Position numbers and translations under genes: made by a program. A stretch of DNA of 36,329 nucleotides from Catenaria anguillulae PL171 (Eukaryota > Blastocladiomycota > Blastocladiomycetes > Blastocladiales > Catenariaceae): positions 1 through 36,329 of the forward strand of contig MCFL01000240.1 in NCBI GenBank assembly GCA_002102555.1, given 5' to 3'. How positions within the stretch are numbered: the first letter of the stretch is position 1; every line of letters starts with the position of its first letter. Below, piece by piece: positions 11,103-21,844 of this stretch. The notes below the pieces were generated by a model. The model was not told the DNA's origin and did not search any database. It worked only from the letters and a program-made list of their open reading frames with translations.

Positions 11103-11591
11103 CTAGCATTTAGAGGACAAGCCCCATGTTTCTTCAAATATGTCTTTGCTCTCTCCTTCAGACCCTTCCAGATTTAATTGATCGAGTCCAGAACCTAAAT
11201 GCTTCGGTTGTGTTGGATTGGACGGGACTGGCTTGAGCGCCCAAGCCATTTCTTCGGTTTCGTCAAGCTGGAAGGATGCATCCTTCGGCATATACGCCGA
11301 AGGGCGGCGAAGGCGAGGCAGACCATGGAGCGCCGGCTGCCGACTGCCCAGAGACAGCACGTACAAATGCCACTGCTGAGCGATGCAATTGGCGGTCCTC
11401 GACAGCTTCAGCTTACTTCCAAGAAGCGTGCTGTCGGGAGGAGGAGGTCTACGACCAAAGGTAGTAGTAGTGGGGGCGAGATGGGAAGGTCCTTGCTGCT
11501 GTTGCCTGCCGGCGGTGCGGGATGAACTGCCAATGGCTGTGTCAATATTTGACATCGAGTCGCACTGGCTCGGATGGATGAGGACGCCCAT
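11103..11591 (-). CDS. Doubtful hypothetical protein between MTAP and rad52
   Basis: A single 162-codon frame starts with MGVLIHPSQCDSMSNIDTA and ends in an acidic tail (LDQLNLEGSEGESKDIFEE). The C-terminal half (FQLDETEEMAWALKPVPS) reads like real protein, while the middle (CIAQQWHLYVLSLGSRQPAL) does not. A GTACGT that could be a splice donor sits in the middle of the frame, but I found no acceptor that keeps the phase. No domain is recognised. It may be a real small gene lying in the shared upstream region or a chance open frame. Confidence 0.3.
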   Translation of the reverse strand: MGVLIHPSQCDSMSNIDTAIGSSSRTAGRQQQQGPSHLAPTTTTFGRRPPPPDSTLLGSKLKLSRTANCIAQQWHLYVLSLGSRQPALHGLPRLRRPSAYMPKDASFQLDETEEMAWALKPVPSNPTQPKHLGSGLDQLNLEGSEGESKDIFEETWGLSSKC

Positions 11592-11981
11592 GCTTCGAGG
11601 ACGATGACTGTATCAGGGCGAGGCATGGCGGTCCAATGAGCGGGCGAGTGACTCCCTCCCTGCTACAAAAGATCCAGCATCGACCCCAATACTGGGAATG
11701 CTGTGTAAAGGTGTTTTCAAGCCAAGAGGGGTTGGGAGTGAATCATCGTTTCATCGCAGATTCTTCGTGGTGCAGATGCATATACCCATCGACTCACTCA
11801 TGTTGGTTCATCAAGGAAACCACTAATAAAGCATCCATCGGAACGCCATGCATGCAACACCTTCACAATCACCACTCTCGGCACTTGGGTAGCTGGACTC
11901 GATCCCGCTGACGCCAACCTCATCGTCACCGTGCCCTCAAGCAGCACATTCCGCCGCCTTGATTCACCGCTCTGCAACATC

Positions 11982-13539
11982 ATGATCGGCCATCAAGAGC
12001 TCACGCACCTGTCAACAACAGTCGGGATCCCGTCCGCCTTCAACACGCAATCGGCGGCGTTCCCTCTGCAGCAACAACATCCACAGCAGCCCGCTACCTT
12101 TGGCCATGTCCCCTACACGTACGACGAGCGCGAGCGCATGGCCGATGCGCTTGCGCGCAAGTTGCCGCCAGATTGTATTTCCCAACGTTCAGGTGGAGCG
12201 GGTACGTATTTCTCTCTTTGCGAGCATGTCCTTCTCGCGCGGATCCATGGCTTGACTCACAAGTGAGTCACGATGGCCGCCCACAGCTGGCCAAGTCAAG
12301 TACATTGAAGGATGGCGGGCGATCGAGTTGGCGAACGAAATCTTTGGCTTCAACGGATGGTCCATGTCTGTGCTCAACAACTCGATTGACTTTGTTCGTT
12401 TATCCTGGTTTGCCTTTGCTCAGTGTTGATGCTTCCATGTACTCACCTCGATACCCTTGCCCCCAACAGCTCGACAATGTCGGCCCTGGTCCAAACGATC
12501 CACGATGGACGGTCGGTGTGACATGCACAGTTCGAATCACGCTGCGTGATGGATCATTCCGCGAGGATGTCGGATACGGTATCGGCGACAACTTTCGAAC
12601 CAAAGGCCAGGCTCTTGAGAAGGTTTGTCACATTGTTTTCACGTGCCGGATCATGGCTAACTTGCGACCCGTGCGCGTGGCGATAAATTCGTTAGACACG
12701 CAAAGAAGCAACAACAGATGCACTCAAACGCACGTTACGCCTGTTTGGCAACTCGCTTGGCAACTGTCTGCACGACAAGGACTTTTTGCGGCAAGTCAAT
12801 ACCATGCCTGTGCAGCGCAAAACCCTGTCGACCGAGGACATTTATCGGAAAGGATCCATGATGCAGCAGCCGAATTGTACATTCTTGACTTCTCTCAATT
12901 GAAGCTGCTCTAGTTGCGTGACTGATCGCAATGTACCTCGCAGCCCAAACACCAACGGGTCAAAATGGAAACCCAAGCGGATACCACAATGGACCCAACC
13001 AATCCCCACTCAATTCCCCGCTCAACGTGCCGACCAACTTTGCTCCCCCAAATGGACACGGCCACGGGCCAGCCCACAGCGGACCTGCAGCTCCTGGCCC
13101 GTTTTCGGGCATTTACCCAAACAATACCAGCAACTCGTCCTCGTCATCCGTCAGTGGTGCGCCGCCACCCAACGCATCGTCGCACACAAGCGGTCCTGGT
13201 CGCATGGGCCCACCTGCCGTCCCACAGCAGCAGCAACAACAACAACAACAACAACAACAACACCTGCAGCTGCAACAGCAACAAGCCCAGTTTTCTGGAA
13301 TGGGCGACGCGAACAATGTTGTGCGGCCCAACGGACCTGCACCCGGCGCAGCGGGCGGGAGTAACGGTGGCCACTGGTCGATGAATAGCGGTGGTCAAGC
13401 ACCCGGCGGCAGTGCACCGACAGTCGCGGGAGCGGGTCGCGCGGGATCCGCGCCTGCTGCAACCGCGGCACCTTCCGCAGCGGTCAACATGTTCCAGCCG
13501 CAGCAGCAAAACCATCACGCCCGGCCGCCACCGCCGCCT

Positions 13540-13578
<39 letters not shown>

Positions 13579-13868
13579 ACAGGTCCGATGCGCGGCCCAC
13601 AACCGCAGCAGCACCAGCAGCAACAACTCGGTTCTGGGCCAGGTCAGCAACACGCCCAAATGCAGCAGTACAATGGGCAGATGCAGCCTGGCGGGCAGCA
13701 GCAGCAGCAGAATATGGCGGATGCGCAAAAGAGGGGGCCGCCGCAAGGTACCGAGTATGATCCCAGCCTCCTCTGACGCTCACATTGATGGCTTGTGACT
13801 GACTCCTGTCTCCCTGTTCTCTTTTGTGCAGAATGGTCGGGAATCAGGCAAAGCGCATGAGGACGTGA
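11982..13868 (+). CDS. rad52: Rad52 recombination mediator / strand-annealing protein
   Basis: Six exons: 11982-12201, 12287-12393, 12470-12622, 12696-12876, 12944-13754 and 13832-13868. They total 1509 nt (502 aa) with consistent phases. The conserved N-terminal Rad52/22 fold is complete: [73 protein letters not shown] and [10 protein letters not shown]. The family anneals single strands and loads Rad51 in nuclear homologous recombination. The C-terminal half is Gln/Pro/Gly/Asn-rich with two poly-Gln tracts. The last intron (donor GTATGA, acceptor TGTGCAG) gives a basic end, [11 protein letters not shown], that may be a nuclear signal. If that intron is retained the protein ends at 13776 with EYDPSLL. 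Retaining the fourth intron would stop translation at 12903, before the tail. The exact C-terminus is the uncertain part. Confidence 0.93.
13225..13260 (+). repeat. CAG/CAA trinucleotide tract (poly-Gln) in rad52
   Basis: About twelve consecutive Gln codons, first CAG and then CAA, in frame in exon 5. The mixed codons make it less slippage-prone than the second tract. Confidence 0.9.
13540..13575 (+). repeat. CAG trinucleotide tract (poly-Gln) in rad52
   Basis: A nearly pure CAG run flanked by single CAA codons, coding about twelve Gln after a poly-Pro stretch. Because it is almost pure it is a candidate for length variation between strains. Confidence 0.9.
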
Positions 13869-14110
13869 AATGCGTTGGCAATCAAGATAGCAAGTTCTGT
13901 CCGTCAAGAGGGTCGGCTCGAAACATGTCGTCCGCCCAGAGTCTTCCAATTTGTCTCGACTTGCCTCGATGTGTCAGCTGTCATGCCATGTATTTGTAAA
14001 AACACCGTTACACACACACATCTATCATTGCCACAGCGATCCGCCATCCGACTCTGTCGACAATGCATACAAGAGCGATTCCACTATCGACGCAAAAATG
14101 CTCACCACTG

Positions 14111-17062
14111 TCAATCTGAATCCGGACCATTGAAATGACAATGAAATGAAATGAACATACAATGCACCGCGTTGCCCTTAGTGGCCATAATATCGAGCGA
14201 CGTGACCAAGAATCGCCGAATGGCCATAAACCGCTCAGCAATATCCTTGAACTTGGCCAGGAGCTTGGGTTTCCACTCGACGGTTGCCTGTGTTGTTTCC
14301 CGATCCACAAACTGGGACCAGACAAGGTGATCAAACACGGCGGCAAACTCGCTGCACAAACCAAACACTTGGCCGATTGCATCCGACAGCGGCGTAGTCT
14401 AACACTCACCCTGTCAGCAAAGGCAAACAATACCTGTGAAGTGAAAGTGTAAGCACGTACCCTCAACAACATCAAATCCACAACCCGATTCACAAACACA
14501 TCATGCGCTGAAATCAATGAATCAACCGTCTGCGACTGCTCCATCCGCCGTCTCAACACGTGCCGCTCGCCATCAATCACGCTGACCATCCAAAACGCCT
14601 CAACGGCATTGACGAAATGCACGAGCTGAAACCTCAGCCCAAGCACATTATCCCAATGGCTCGACCTCAACCTGCGAATCGCAACATACGCCTCGTCCTC
14701 GAGCAAGTACTTTGCCTGCTTCAAGTACAAGAGCGCCGTCAAGATGCGATTGTACATGTCGACATGGCCCGCCGATACAATCAAATTCACGGGCCAAGCC
14801 GGGCGATAGCTCGCGTACACGGCCCCGAGCGCATTGCGTCCCTGAACGATCCCGATCTGAATATCGCCGTGGCCGCCATCTTGTCCAACCCGGAGCCCGC
14901 ACGCTTGTCGCATGCGCCCAACGGCCGCGCCTATTGTTTCAAAGACAATTTCGTGCGTGGCCCACTCGCGCCGGCGCTTGATGCGTCGAAAGATGGGCGC
15001 CAGTGCTTGCGTCCATTCTGCCCCATTTTCCATGAGGTACACGCTCGACACGAGGCGCAGGTGCGCGTCGATGCGGTACGTGGACATGAACCGCGACACG
15101 ACGTGCGCCGAGTGGGAAAGGTATGGCGCGAGGGCGGTGGCGGCGCATTCGGTGAGAATGGGCCCCATGGGCCGTGCGAGGCGGATATCCGCCGATGTGA
15201 GGCGGCGTGATTGTGTGACAAGGTCAGACAGCAGGCAGGTTGTTGGGTCCATGACGAGCGAGTGCAGGTGCGCAGTGAATGATGCAAAGTAGGTGGTGGT
15301 TGTATGTGCCGGCGGCTGAGAAAAGGATGTCGAGTCGATGTCTTTTGCAAGCGAGAGCATTTGCGCCGAAGAGGATGACAATGCCGACGGACGTGTACGA
15401 CTCAGGGCAACCGACTTGCCAATGACGAGCATGCGGTCGATGAGGTCGGCGGGGAACAAGCGCGGGGTTTTTGATGTGTCAACGAGAAATCCGTGTCGCC
15501 AGACGTCGAACTCGTTTGCGTCGCCAGAGTTGGAATCCGGTGAGGGCGCAGGGACGGTGCGAATAAAGAACGAGTCAGGGGCGAGTACTTGGCCCTCGTT
15601 GAGCCACCGGTCGAGGTGTGCGCAGTGTGCAGAGAAAGTCGTCAAAAACAGGCGGAGCCAGTTGGGGAATAGGGGGGAGAGTTGACAGGCTGAGAGCTGG
15701 TCCACGAGGCGGTCAAGCAACATGGTTCCTGACGCAGTCGCGGGGTTTGCCGATGCGTCGAGAAAGTCGCCCAATGCAAGGGCAAACTCGGTCAATTGGG
15801 GGATTTTTCGGCTCAATGAAATCAAGGAGGCCTTGCGTGGGCCAGCCGACTGTTGCTGCCACAAGAGTGCATGCTGCAGGCCAACCTCGAGCTTGCTCAG
15901 CTCTGAATCCAGCGCATCCAGCTCCATTTGAACGCCAAGGACAAATGCGGCCAGTACGGGATCAGAGGCATGCCGATTGTCGAGGTGCTTTGCAAACTCG
16001 TGGACGGGAAGCAATTTGGAAGCAACCCGAGCAATTTGGGCAAGGACCGTGCTGAGCGTATCGATTGCCAAATGCGTCAAGGCCACTCGTCGTGCAACAC
16101 GCAGCTTTCCGTCCTCTGTCAGAGAGAACAGCCAAGTGGGCATGCGGCGGAGCGCCAGAATGCACTCTCGGACAAGATCGGCTTCGGTGACGACAGTTGC
16201 AGGAAACGGAACGGGATCCGCAGGCGAGTTGATGGAAGTATGGTACGCATTGGCGAAGGCAAGCGTGTGTGGGTCATGCGCCGAAAATGTGGTTGGTGGC
16301 AGTGAAGTGGGTGCCCGTCGCCAGTACTGCAGGGCAGCGAGGTGAGCAAGCCATGGAAGTGGATCAGCCGGCGGTGGTACATGACCACCAAACGAATGCT
16401 GGCGCATTGGGTCGGCGCTGTCGACCTCCATGTTGCTTAGATCATGATCATCTTGATCGCCAATGTTAGACGAGGACGAAGAGGATACTGAGCGAGGGGA
16501 CCCCGGCGATGATGGTGCATAGGTCGGTGGTGCGTATGGTTCGAGACCTTGGTAGACCTCTGCAGCCGAGATGGGCGGCGCTTTGGATTGCTCGTTACGG
16601 CGGGCGAGTTCTTGAGCCAGTTGAGATTGGGCAATCACGCGGGACATGACGGTTGGGTTGAGCGAGGGCATCATGTGCAAAAGGAGATCAAGGATAGCAT
16701 AGTGCAGTCGTTCCTGTTTGACCGTGACGTCTGCTGTCAGTCCTCACCATTCAATGTTGGAGATGAGCATACAGCGCATGAGGAGATCAACGGACGGTCT
16801 CGAGCAGTTCCGGCGATGGTGGAGGGACGAGGTATTCGACTCTCTGCCGCAAAAAGTCTGCGGCGACATCCTGGCCGTCAATGCGCAGCTTGGTCTCTAC
16901 GGCCTCGAGTTTTGTCCACACCTGGTGCTCGTTGCTGGCCAAGGCCGCGGTTCGGCGGATCAGCGAAGTGCATTGGCGGAGGGCGGCGTGCCGGCGGACG
17001 GGGTCGCTCTTGATAAACTTTTCCACCAGGCGCTGCAGATGGTATTGCTCTGTCTCGTTCAT
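14111..17062 (-). CDS. Gamma-tubulin complex component, GCP5-like (Spc97/Spc98 family)
   Basis: Three exons on the minus strand, 17062-16792, 16733-14461 and 14398-14111, sum to 944 codons (943 aa). The C-terminal GRIP2 part is the clearest: AWPVNLIVSAGHVDMYNRIL, LLYLKQAKYLLEDEAYVAIR, QLVHFVNAVEAFWMVSVID and SLISAHDVFVNRVVDLMLLR, with TTPLSDAIGQVFGLCSEFA after the last intron. The WPVNLIV segment resembles GCP5 more than GCP2/3/4, but the subfamily is an inference. The family builds the microtubule-nucleating ring at centrosomes, basal bodies or spindle pole bodies. Residues ~120-180 are a Ser/Pro/Asp-rich linker. Intron 1 (58 bp) has two possible acceptors three bases apart. The start MNETEQYHLQRLVEKFI is the first Met of an amphipathic helix. 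The gene is divergent from the DOMON gene. Confidence 0.85.
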
Positions 17063-17095
17063 GGTTGTCTTGTATTGTGAATATGATTTTCAGGC

Positions 17096-17135
<40 letters not shown>

Positions 17136-17770
17136 GTCAAGGCATGCTTGCTTGTTGCATTTCACCTTGCCTGTGGGGGTCATCAAGAACATGCTTCTAG
17201 AATGGTTCTGGAAGAAAGGTCCCCCAGATGCTTGGTTGTGCTTGGTGCAACAGAACGTGCTTCGATGCATGGTTGCAGAAGAAAAGAAGCCCAGCCCCAG
17301 CCCATTCTCGTGCATCAAGTGGCGCCTTGTTGGCCACCAAGCAAGATCCGCTGCAGCCATGGCCTGCAATTCGAGACGCCAACGGCAGGTCGACGCCGAT
17401 TGCACCTCTTTGTATCGGGCAATGCACAAGCTCAAGGCTCAAGGCAGGCACATGCATGCACCAGGACAGGCCCCGCTCCCTGTGCACTTATACTTGTGCA
17501 GCGCCCATTCAAGTTGCGTTTCCACCCGAGCATCCTCCTAATTTTCCTATGCATGCTCGCCGCACTTGCCCTCGTTAGCCATCGCAACCACCACCAAAGC
17601 CAGCATCGCCGGCCAAGAGAGCTACAGACCCATTCCCCGACGTGCACTTAGTCACAAGCACCTGACGGACTCGACTTGGGCATCTCCAGCAACTCGTTGG
17701 TGGATCAACCCTCTGTGCCGCCGCCAGATTGCATTCCTAGAGTTCCCAAGACCGCTTCCTCCAGTCCAGC
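17063..17770. other. Divergent promoter region with a 38-T tract
   Basis: About 700 bp between the starts of the GCP5-like (-) and DOMON (+) genes. The poly-T run is listed separately. I see no coding frame worth calling. Confidence 0.5.
17097..17134. repeat. Uninterrupted poly-T tract (38 bases)
   Basis: Thirty-eight consecutive T (A on the other strand), 35 bases upstream of the GCP5-like start codon. It reads as poly-A in the sense direction of that gene, so it lies in its promoter or 5' UTR. Poly(dA:dT) tracts in fungi exclude nucleosomes; that role is an inference here. No target-site duplication was seen that would mark it as a retroposon tail. Confidence 0.9.
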
Positions 17771-19729
17771 ATGAGCACACGGCGTTCCGTCACGGTGCTG
17801 CTGGCCACGCTTCTGCTCGCCTTCTTGGCGGCATTCGTTCCAACCGCCGCAGCGCGCGACACCAAATGTTTCAACAACAATCAGCTGTGCTTGTCGCCCG
17901 TCCGCAATGGCACAAATGTCGATGTTGTACTGCAATTCTCGACCCTTGGCTGGGTCGCATTCGGCCTGGCCCCAAACGCCGACATGTCGGCAGCCGATGT
18001 TGTCGTACGTTTATTCATACAGAACCACGACATTCATTTGAGATTTCGCGTTGCATCAGGTCGGACTGACGGACTGACACGCATTCATGGATGCAACAGG
18101 TTGTCTGGACTCGCAACGGACCGGAAGGCATTCTTGTCAATGTCTCTGACCGGTGGTCGTCTGGATACAACATGCCGCGCGCCGACGCCGTCCAAGACTG
18201 GAACGTGATTGCCGCAGGCAAATCCCCTGCCGACAACAAGTTTCTCGTCACGATCCGCCGCGCCATCACGACATCGGAGCCTGCAGTCGACTTGCCCTTC
18301 AAGGACGAGGAGCAGCAATTTATCTGGGCCCTCTCTACACAACCTGTCGAAATCGAAAATGGCAAGCCCCAGTTCAACAAGCACAGCGAGTATGGGTCGT
18401 TCAAGATGAACATGCTCAAGTTTGACGCCGCCAGCGAACCCGCGGGTTCGGGCCAAGGGCTCGGCGGGAATGTGCAGTCGGACGGGACAATGTCGCGCGA
18501 AAAGGCCGTGTTTATCCATGGACTGTGTATGGCGATTGCGTGGGGGTTCTTGAGCTACTTGGCCGTGTTTGTTGCTCGGTTCATGAAAACAAAGCTGGGC
18601 GCCTGGTGGTTTAGGTTGCATTGGGGCATCATGCTGGTCGTTGCGGCACTTTCGGTGACGGCAGTCGTGATTTTGGTCATGTCGCCCGTCGGGCACAGTT
18701 GGTTTTCGAGCGCGCATGCTATTGTTGGGACGCTCGTGTTTGGCGCCATGTGGGTGCAGATTATTGTTGGCATTGTCATTGGTGCGTTGCTTTCACCACT
18801 TGCTCATGTGCAGTGGCGCTCACAACCGCTTTCTTCCTTGTCTATGTGTTTCTTTAGATCGCATGTACGAACCGGCACGCACCTTTGTTCCCATTCGCGA
18901 CAAGATTCACTGGGCAATTGGCTACATTCTCGCCCTCGGTGGCCCAACTGCCATCCTTCTCGGCCTTTTGCACGAAAGCGCGGGCATGCCGCTCATCGGC
19001 GCCTACATTGCGACATGGGTCATGTTCATTGCTCTGTTTGCGTTTGGCTCGTATCAACTCCCGAAGAAGGTTGTCGACCCCGTCCGCACCACACCCATGT
19101 CCAAGGAAGACCACGTCAGCCTCGACTCGCTCGACCGGCCATCGGGCTCATTGCACCATCGCCGCCGCGACTCGGCCACAAACATGGGCATGGGTCCCTC
19201 GTCAAGTGGGACGCCTAGCCGCCCCTCCCGGCCGCTTGATCTTGACTTAAGCGGTGCGCCAGGCGGGAGCAATTTCGGAACCGGATCGTCGCGTGGCGCG
19301 CCAGAGTCCATGTCGCCACCGCGCTGGAACGCGCCAGGGTCGGCAGCTTCAAACGCCAACCAGTTCCCGCCGCCGCGGTCGCCACGTTGGGACCAGTCGC
19401 AGCAAGACCAATTCCCGCCTCCGCGGTCCCCACGCTGGGACGATCCAGGGTCAGGTCCACGCTCGCCGCGTGGCGGATATGGGCAATCTGGGTCTGGGTC
19501 TCGTCAACAGCGCAACGAATACGGCGCCGCGCCGCCGGCACCACAGCAGGCGTATTACGGTGGTAGATCGGACTCGCCGCCGCCGCGCCGTGGACACAGC
19601 ATGGAGCGTCGCGCAGATCAACAATCGTACAATCAGTACCAGCAGTATGCGACCCAGCAGCCTCAGTATTCATCGCAGCAGCGGCAGGATCAGCAGCAGC
19701 GGTATCAGCAGCAGGGCGGCCGTTACTGA
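17771..19729 (+). CDS. DOMON-cytochrome b561 membrane protein
   Basis: Three exons, 17771-18004, 18100-18781 and 18858-19729, total 596 codons (595 aa). A signal peptide covers about residues 1-28 (SVTVLLATLLLAFLAAF). A DOMON domain follows at about 30-190: LGWVAFGLAPNADMSAADVV, SDRWSSGYNMP, AVQDWNVIA. A cytochrome b561 core at about 209-400 has several hydrophobic helices and His residues in the expected places (FIHGLCMA, FRLHWGIM, SAHAIVGT, DKIHWAIG). Family members carry b-type heme and pass electrons across membranes, often for ferric or copper reduction or cellobiose dehydrogenase-like roles; the substrate here is unknown. The ~190-residue cytosolic tail is Pro/Arg/Gln/Ser-rich and repeats FPPPRSPRWD twice. 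Start chosen at the ATG leading the signal peptide. Confidence 0.9.
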
Positions 19730-20399
19730 GCCGTGACCACGGATCTCTTCCGCTCGTTTTTCGTTTTTCGTTTTCCTTCTCCTTTGCCCCCCGTTGGATT
19801 GTGCTTCTCCTCGACCAATGCCCGGGCACCTTTGCTGCACGCATTTTGTCTCCATACACTATACAGTACACGTGCAAAAATACACACATAGAGACGATTC
19901 ATGTTCAACAATTTTCGTAACCTGGTGCTCCATTCAGCCATCGAGGCATTGGTTCCAATCCACGCCCACTCCTCCGTTGCTTGGCCGCAGGGACGGCCGG
20001 GACTCAAACACAACCAAGACTCTGCCGCCCTTGTGAGGCGAGGTGGGGCGTCAGTTCGAGGCACAAACCAATCATGGTGCTTGCTGGATTGGCCACAGTG
20101 ATGGTGCGCGGCCACGATGTGATAGCACACTGCCAATGTGACCAAATTGTTGTCGGACACAGATGTCATGACGGGCGGGGTCCTTCATAATACTACTTGA
20201 GTCCTAGATATGGCGAGTGCATTGTTACGATACAACGGAATCATGACGCATGGACAAATCTCGTAAACACGGGAAAATTCAACAAAGTTAACATGTAGTG
20301 ACAAGAATCGCCGATCAAACAAGCACACAACATCAAACTTGACATTGGCTTTTTTTTTCTTCTCCATTCCCACCAACCTACCTACTCATCAATAACGGC
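19730..20399. other. Intergenic region with no clear content
   Basis: About 670 bp between two genes in tail-to-tail orientation. A pyrimidine-rich stretch at 19740-19790 probably belongs to the DOMON gene 3' UTR. No gene, RNA or repeat is evident. Confidence 0.5.
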
Positions 20400-21486
20400 C
20401 TACTCGCGAGATTTGATTTTCGGCAGCTCGTCGACGCGTTGTGCCGCAACAACAGGCGCACCCAACGGCCGTGTTTTGAAGGTCAAATTCTTGCAGCTTG
20501 GGCGTAATGCATTGATGGACCTTGATGACGGGAAAACTTGAAAAGTGATGTGGTCGCTGGTATCTAACTTGATTGACCTCAGGCTCGGCTTGTTCCGTTT
20601 ACCCCAGCCGGCAGTGCCGCCATCTGCGCAACCATGACTCGACTCGGCCGCCCCTCTTGTCCTCGGGCATTTTACGTGTCTGGCGACAGTACGGCTCGAC
20701 CAAGTTCCGATTGAGACACGGCAATCGCAAAACCGCTTCGCGACGTGCGCCCAGTCAAACATGGCAATCTCACCCGACACGGGTATCCACAGGCGTTGCA
20801 ATAAGAACCTGTCGTCGCTGACAGCTCTGTCCTCGTCCACTTCGTACCGCTCGGCGGCCATGACGAGCGTGCGACATTGGGTGCCCAGAGCGATCAGGGC
20901 GTCACGGTTGAGTCGAAAAGGTGCCGTAGGCTCGTGGGGAGCAGGTGGCCCTGTCGGATTTGGATTGGAGACTCGTTGGCTGAACTAGGGATTCTTTTGC
21001 TGAGCGAGGATGTACTGGTCATAGCGAGGCTCGATTCGCGACGGCGGCACGAGTTGAGCATGTCGTTTCAAGGCGTTGATGTCTGTGTGATCGCGGAACG
21101 CAAACAGTGGGAGAAACTTGTGGTCGTGATGCCAGGCCAATACATGGATGTCGTGGGCAATATTTGGTAAATGGCGTGCAGGGGGAGGCGCGCTGGTTGT
21201 TGGTGGCAGCGTTTTGGAATCAGCCAAACCCTGTAGAGTTGATCGCAACCCGCCCAGTTCCCACCCGTCTGGTTGAAGCGTGACCACGCCGGCGCCATTC
21301 GGTACAATACAGCCAGCGTCTAGCCCCTCGCCGATAGCGGAAAAACATACATCTTGATTCTCGAGTAGTTAGGCTTCGGCAGTGTGAATTGCTGTGACCT
21401 TCGCACCTGGTGCGGGACAAGATGGTCGAGACAGCCATCGCCATCAGCTGGCCCCTGTTGACAGACGGGATGGAATGATCGATCAT
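20400..21486 (-). CDS. Unresolved hypothetical protein, possibly F-box/LRR-like
   Basis: Two minus-strand exons are reasonably clear, about 21319-21051 and 20984-20400. They join in phase 0 across a 66-bp intron (donor GTGCCG, acceptor CCCTAG). The first reads VTLQPDGWELGGLRSTLQGL then NIAHDIHVLAWHHDHKFLPL. The second reads NRDALIALGTQCRTLVMAAE, LLQRLWIPVSGEIAMFDW, and near the end PSLRSIKLDTSDHITFQVFP. A further exon near 21486 (MIDHSIPSVNRGQLMAMAVS) is possible, but I could not join it in phase. The mix of Leu-spaced segments recalls F-box/LRR proteins, without a decisive motif. It is divergent from the Rsc9-like gene. It could also be a decaying gene. Confidence 0.35.
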
Positions 21487-21844
21487 GCCAGTCTATGGCG
21501 GATGGTGCACAGGATGCACGTCTTGTCGGTCGAGTACATCTGATGCTGTGTTGGGACGGAAGAGGATGGGAGTCGGTTTGTCAATGTTTGGGTTTTGTCT
21601 CGTAGGTACATCAACGACGCGATCAGCGATCTCGGATGAGGCGTCAGGCACTAGGCACGCCGATCCGACTTCTGGCACGTGTTCTTGGATATGAAAAAAA
21701 AACAGCCAATGTCCATCACTCGCAATCAAGAATTCGAACCGGCTTTTGCCCCCATGTACGAGCTTCCCGACACACCACACACAGAGCATTCAACTGCGGT
21801 CGCCGTCTACTTTCGTTCCCCGCCAATATCGCCGCCCAACGTCC
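21487..21844. other. Upstream region of the Rsc9-like gene
   Basis: About 360 bp before the Rsc9-like start codon. A minus-strand frame with protein-like content (IADRVVDVPTRQNPNIDKP) runs through 21493-21789 and may be a 5' exon of the unresolved neighbour. I found no ARID-coding exon for the Rsc9-like gene on the plus strand. Confidence 0.35.

Larger units (their letters stand above)
10731..11981. other. Intergenic region upstream of MTAP and rad52
   Basis: The two flanking genes are divergent, so both promoters should lie in these 1.25 kb. Apart from the TATA-like site and one doubtful minus-strand frame at 11103-11591, I see nothing definite. The last 100 bases before rad52 are C-rich and leader-like. 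Confidence 0.45.

Noticed and set aside
11931-12266. Rad52 start upstream of 11982
   Set aside because: The upstream extension lacks an ATG and has leader-like composition.
13144-13746. Leu- and Cys-rich minus-strand frames over the rad52 tail
   Set aside because: They are translations of CAG/CAA tracts on the other strand.
14008-14460. Continuation of the large GCP5-like exon frame past 14461
   Set aside because: Family similarity stops at the donor GTACGT; the next exon in another frame carries the expected C-terminal helices.
17097-17134. Poly-T tract as the tail of a retroposed element
   Set aside because: No element body or flanking target-site duplication next to it.
21716-21760. Minus-strand GGTTCGAATTC resembling a tRNA B box
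   Set aside because: No A box, acceptor stem or cloverleaf could be formed at the right spacing.
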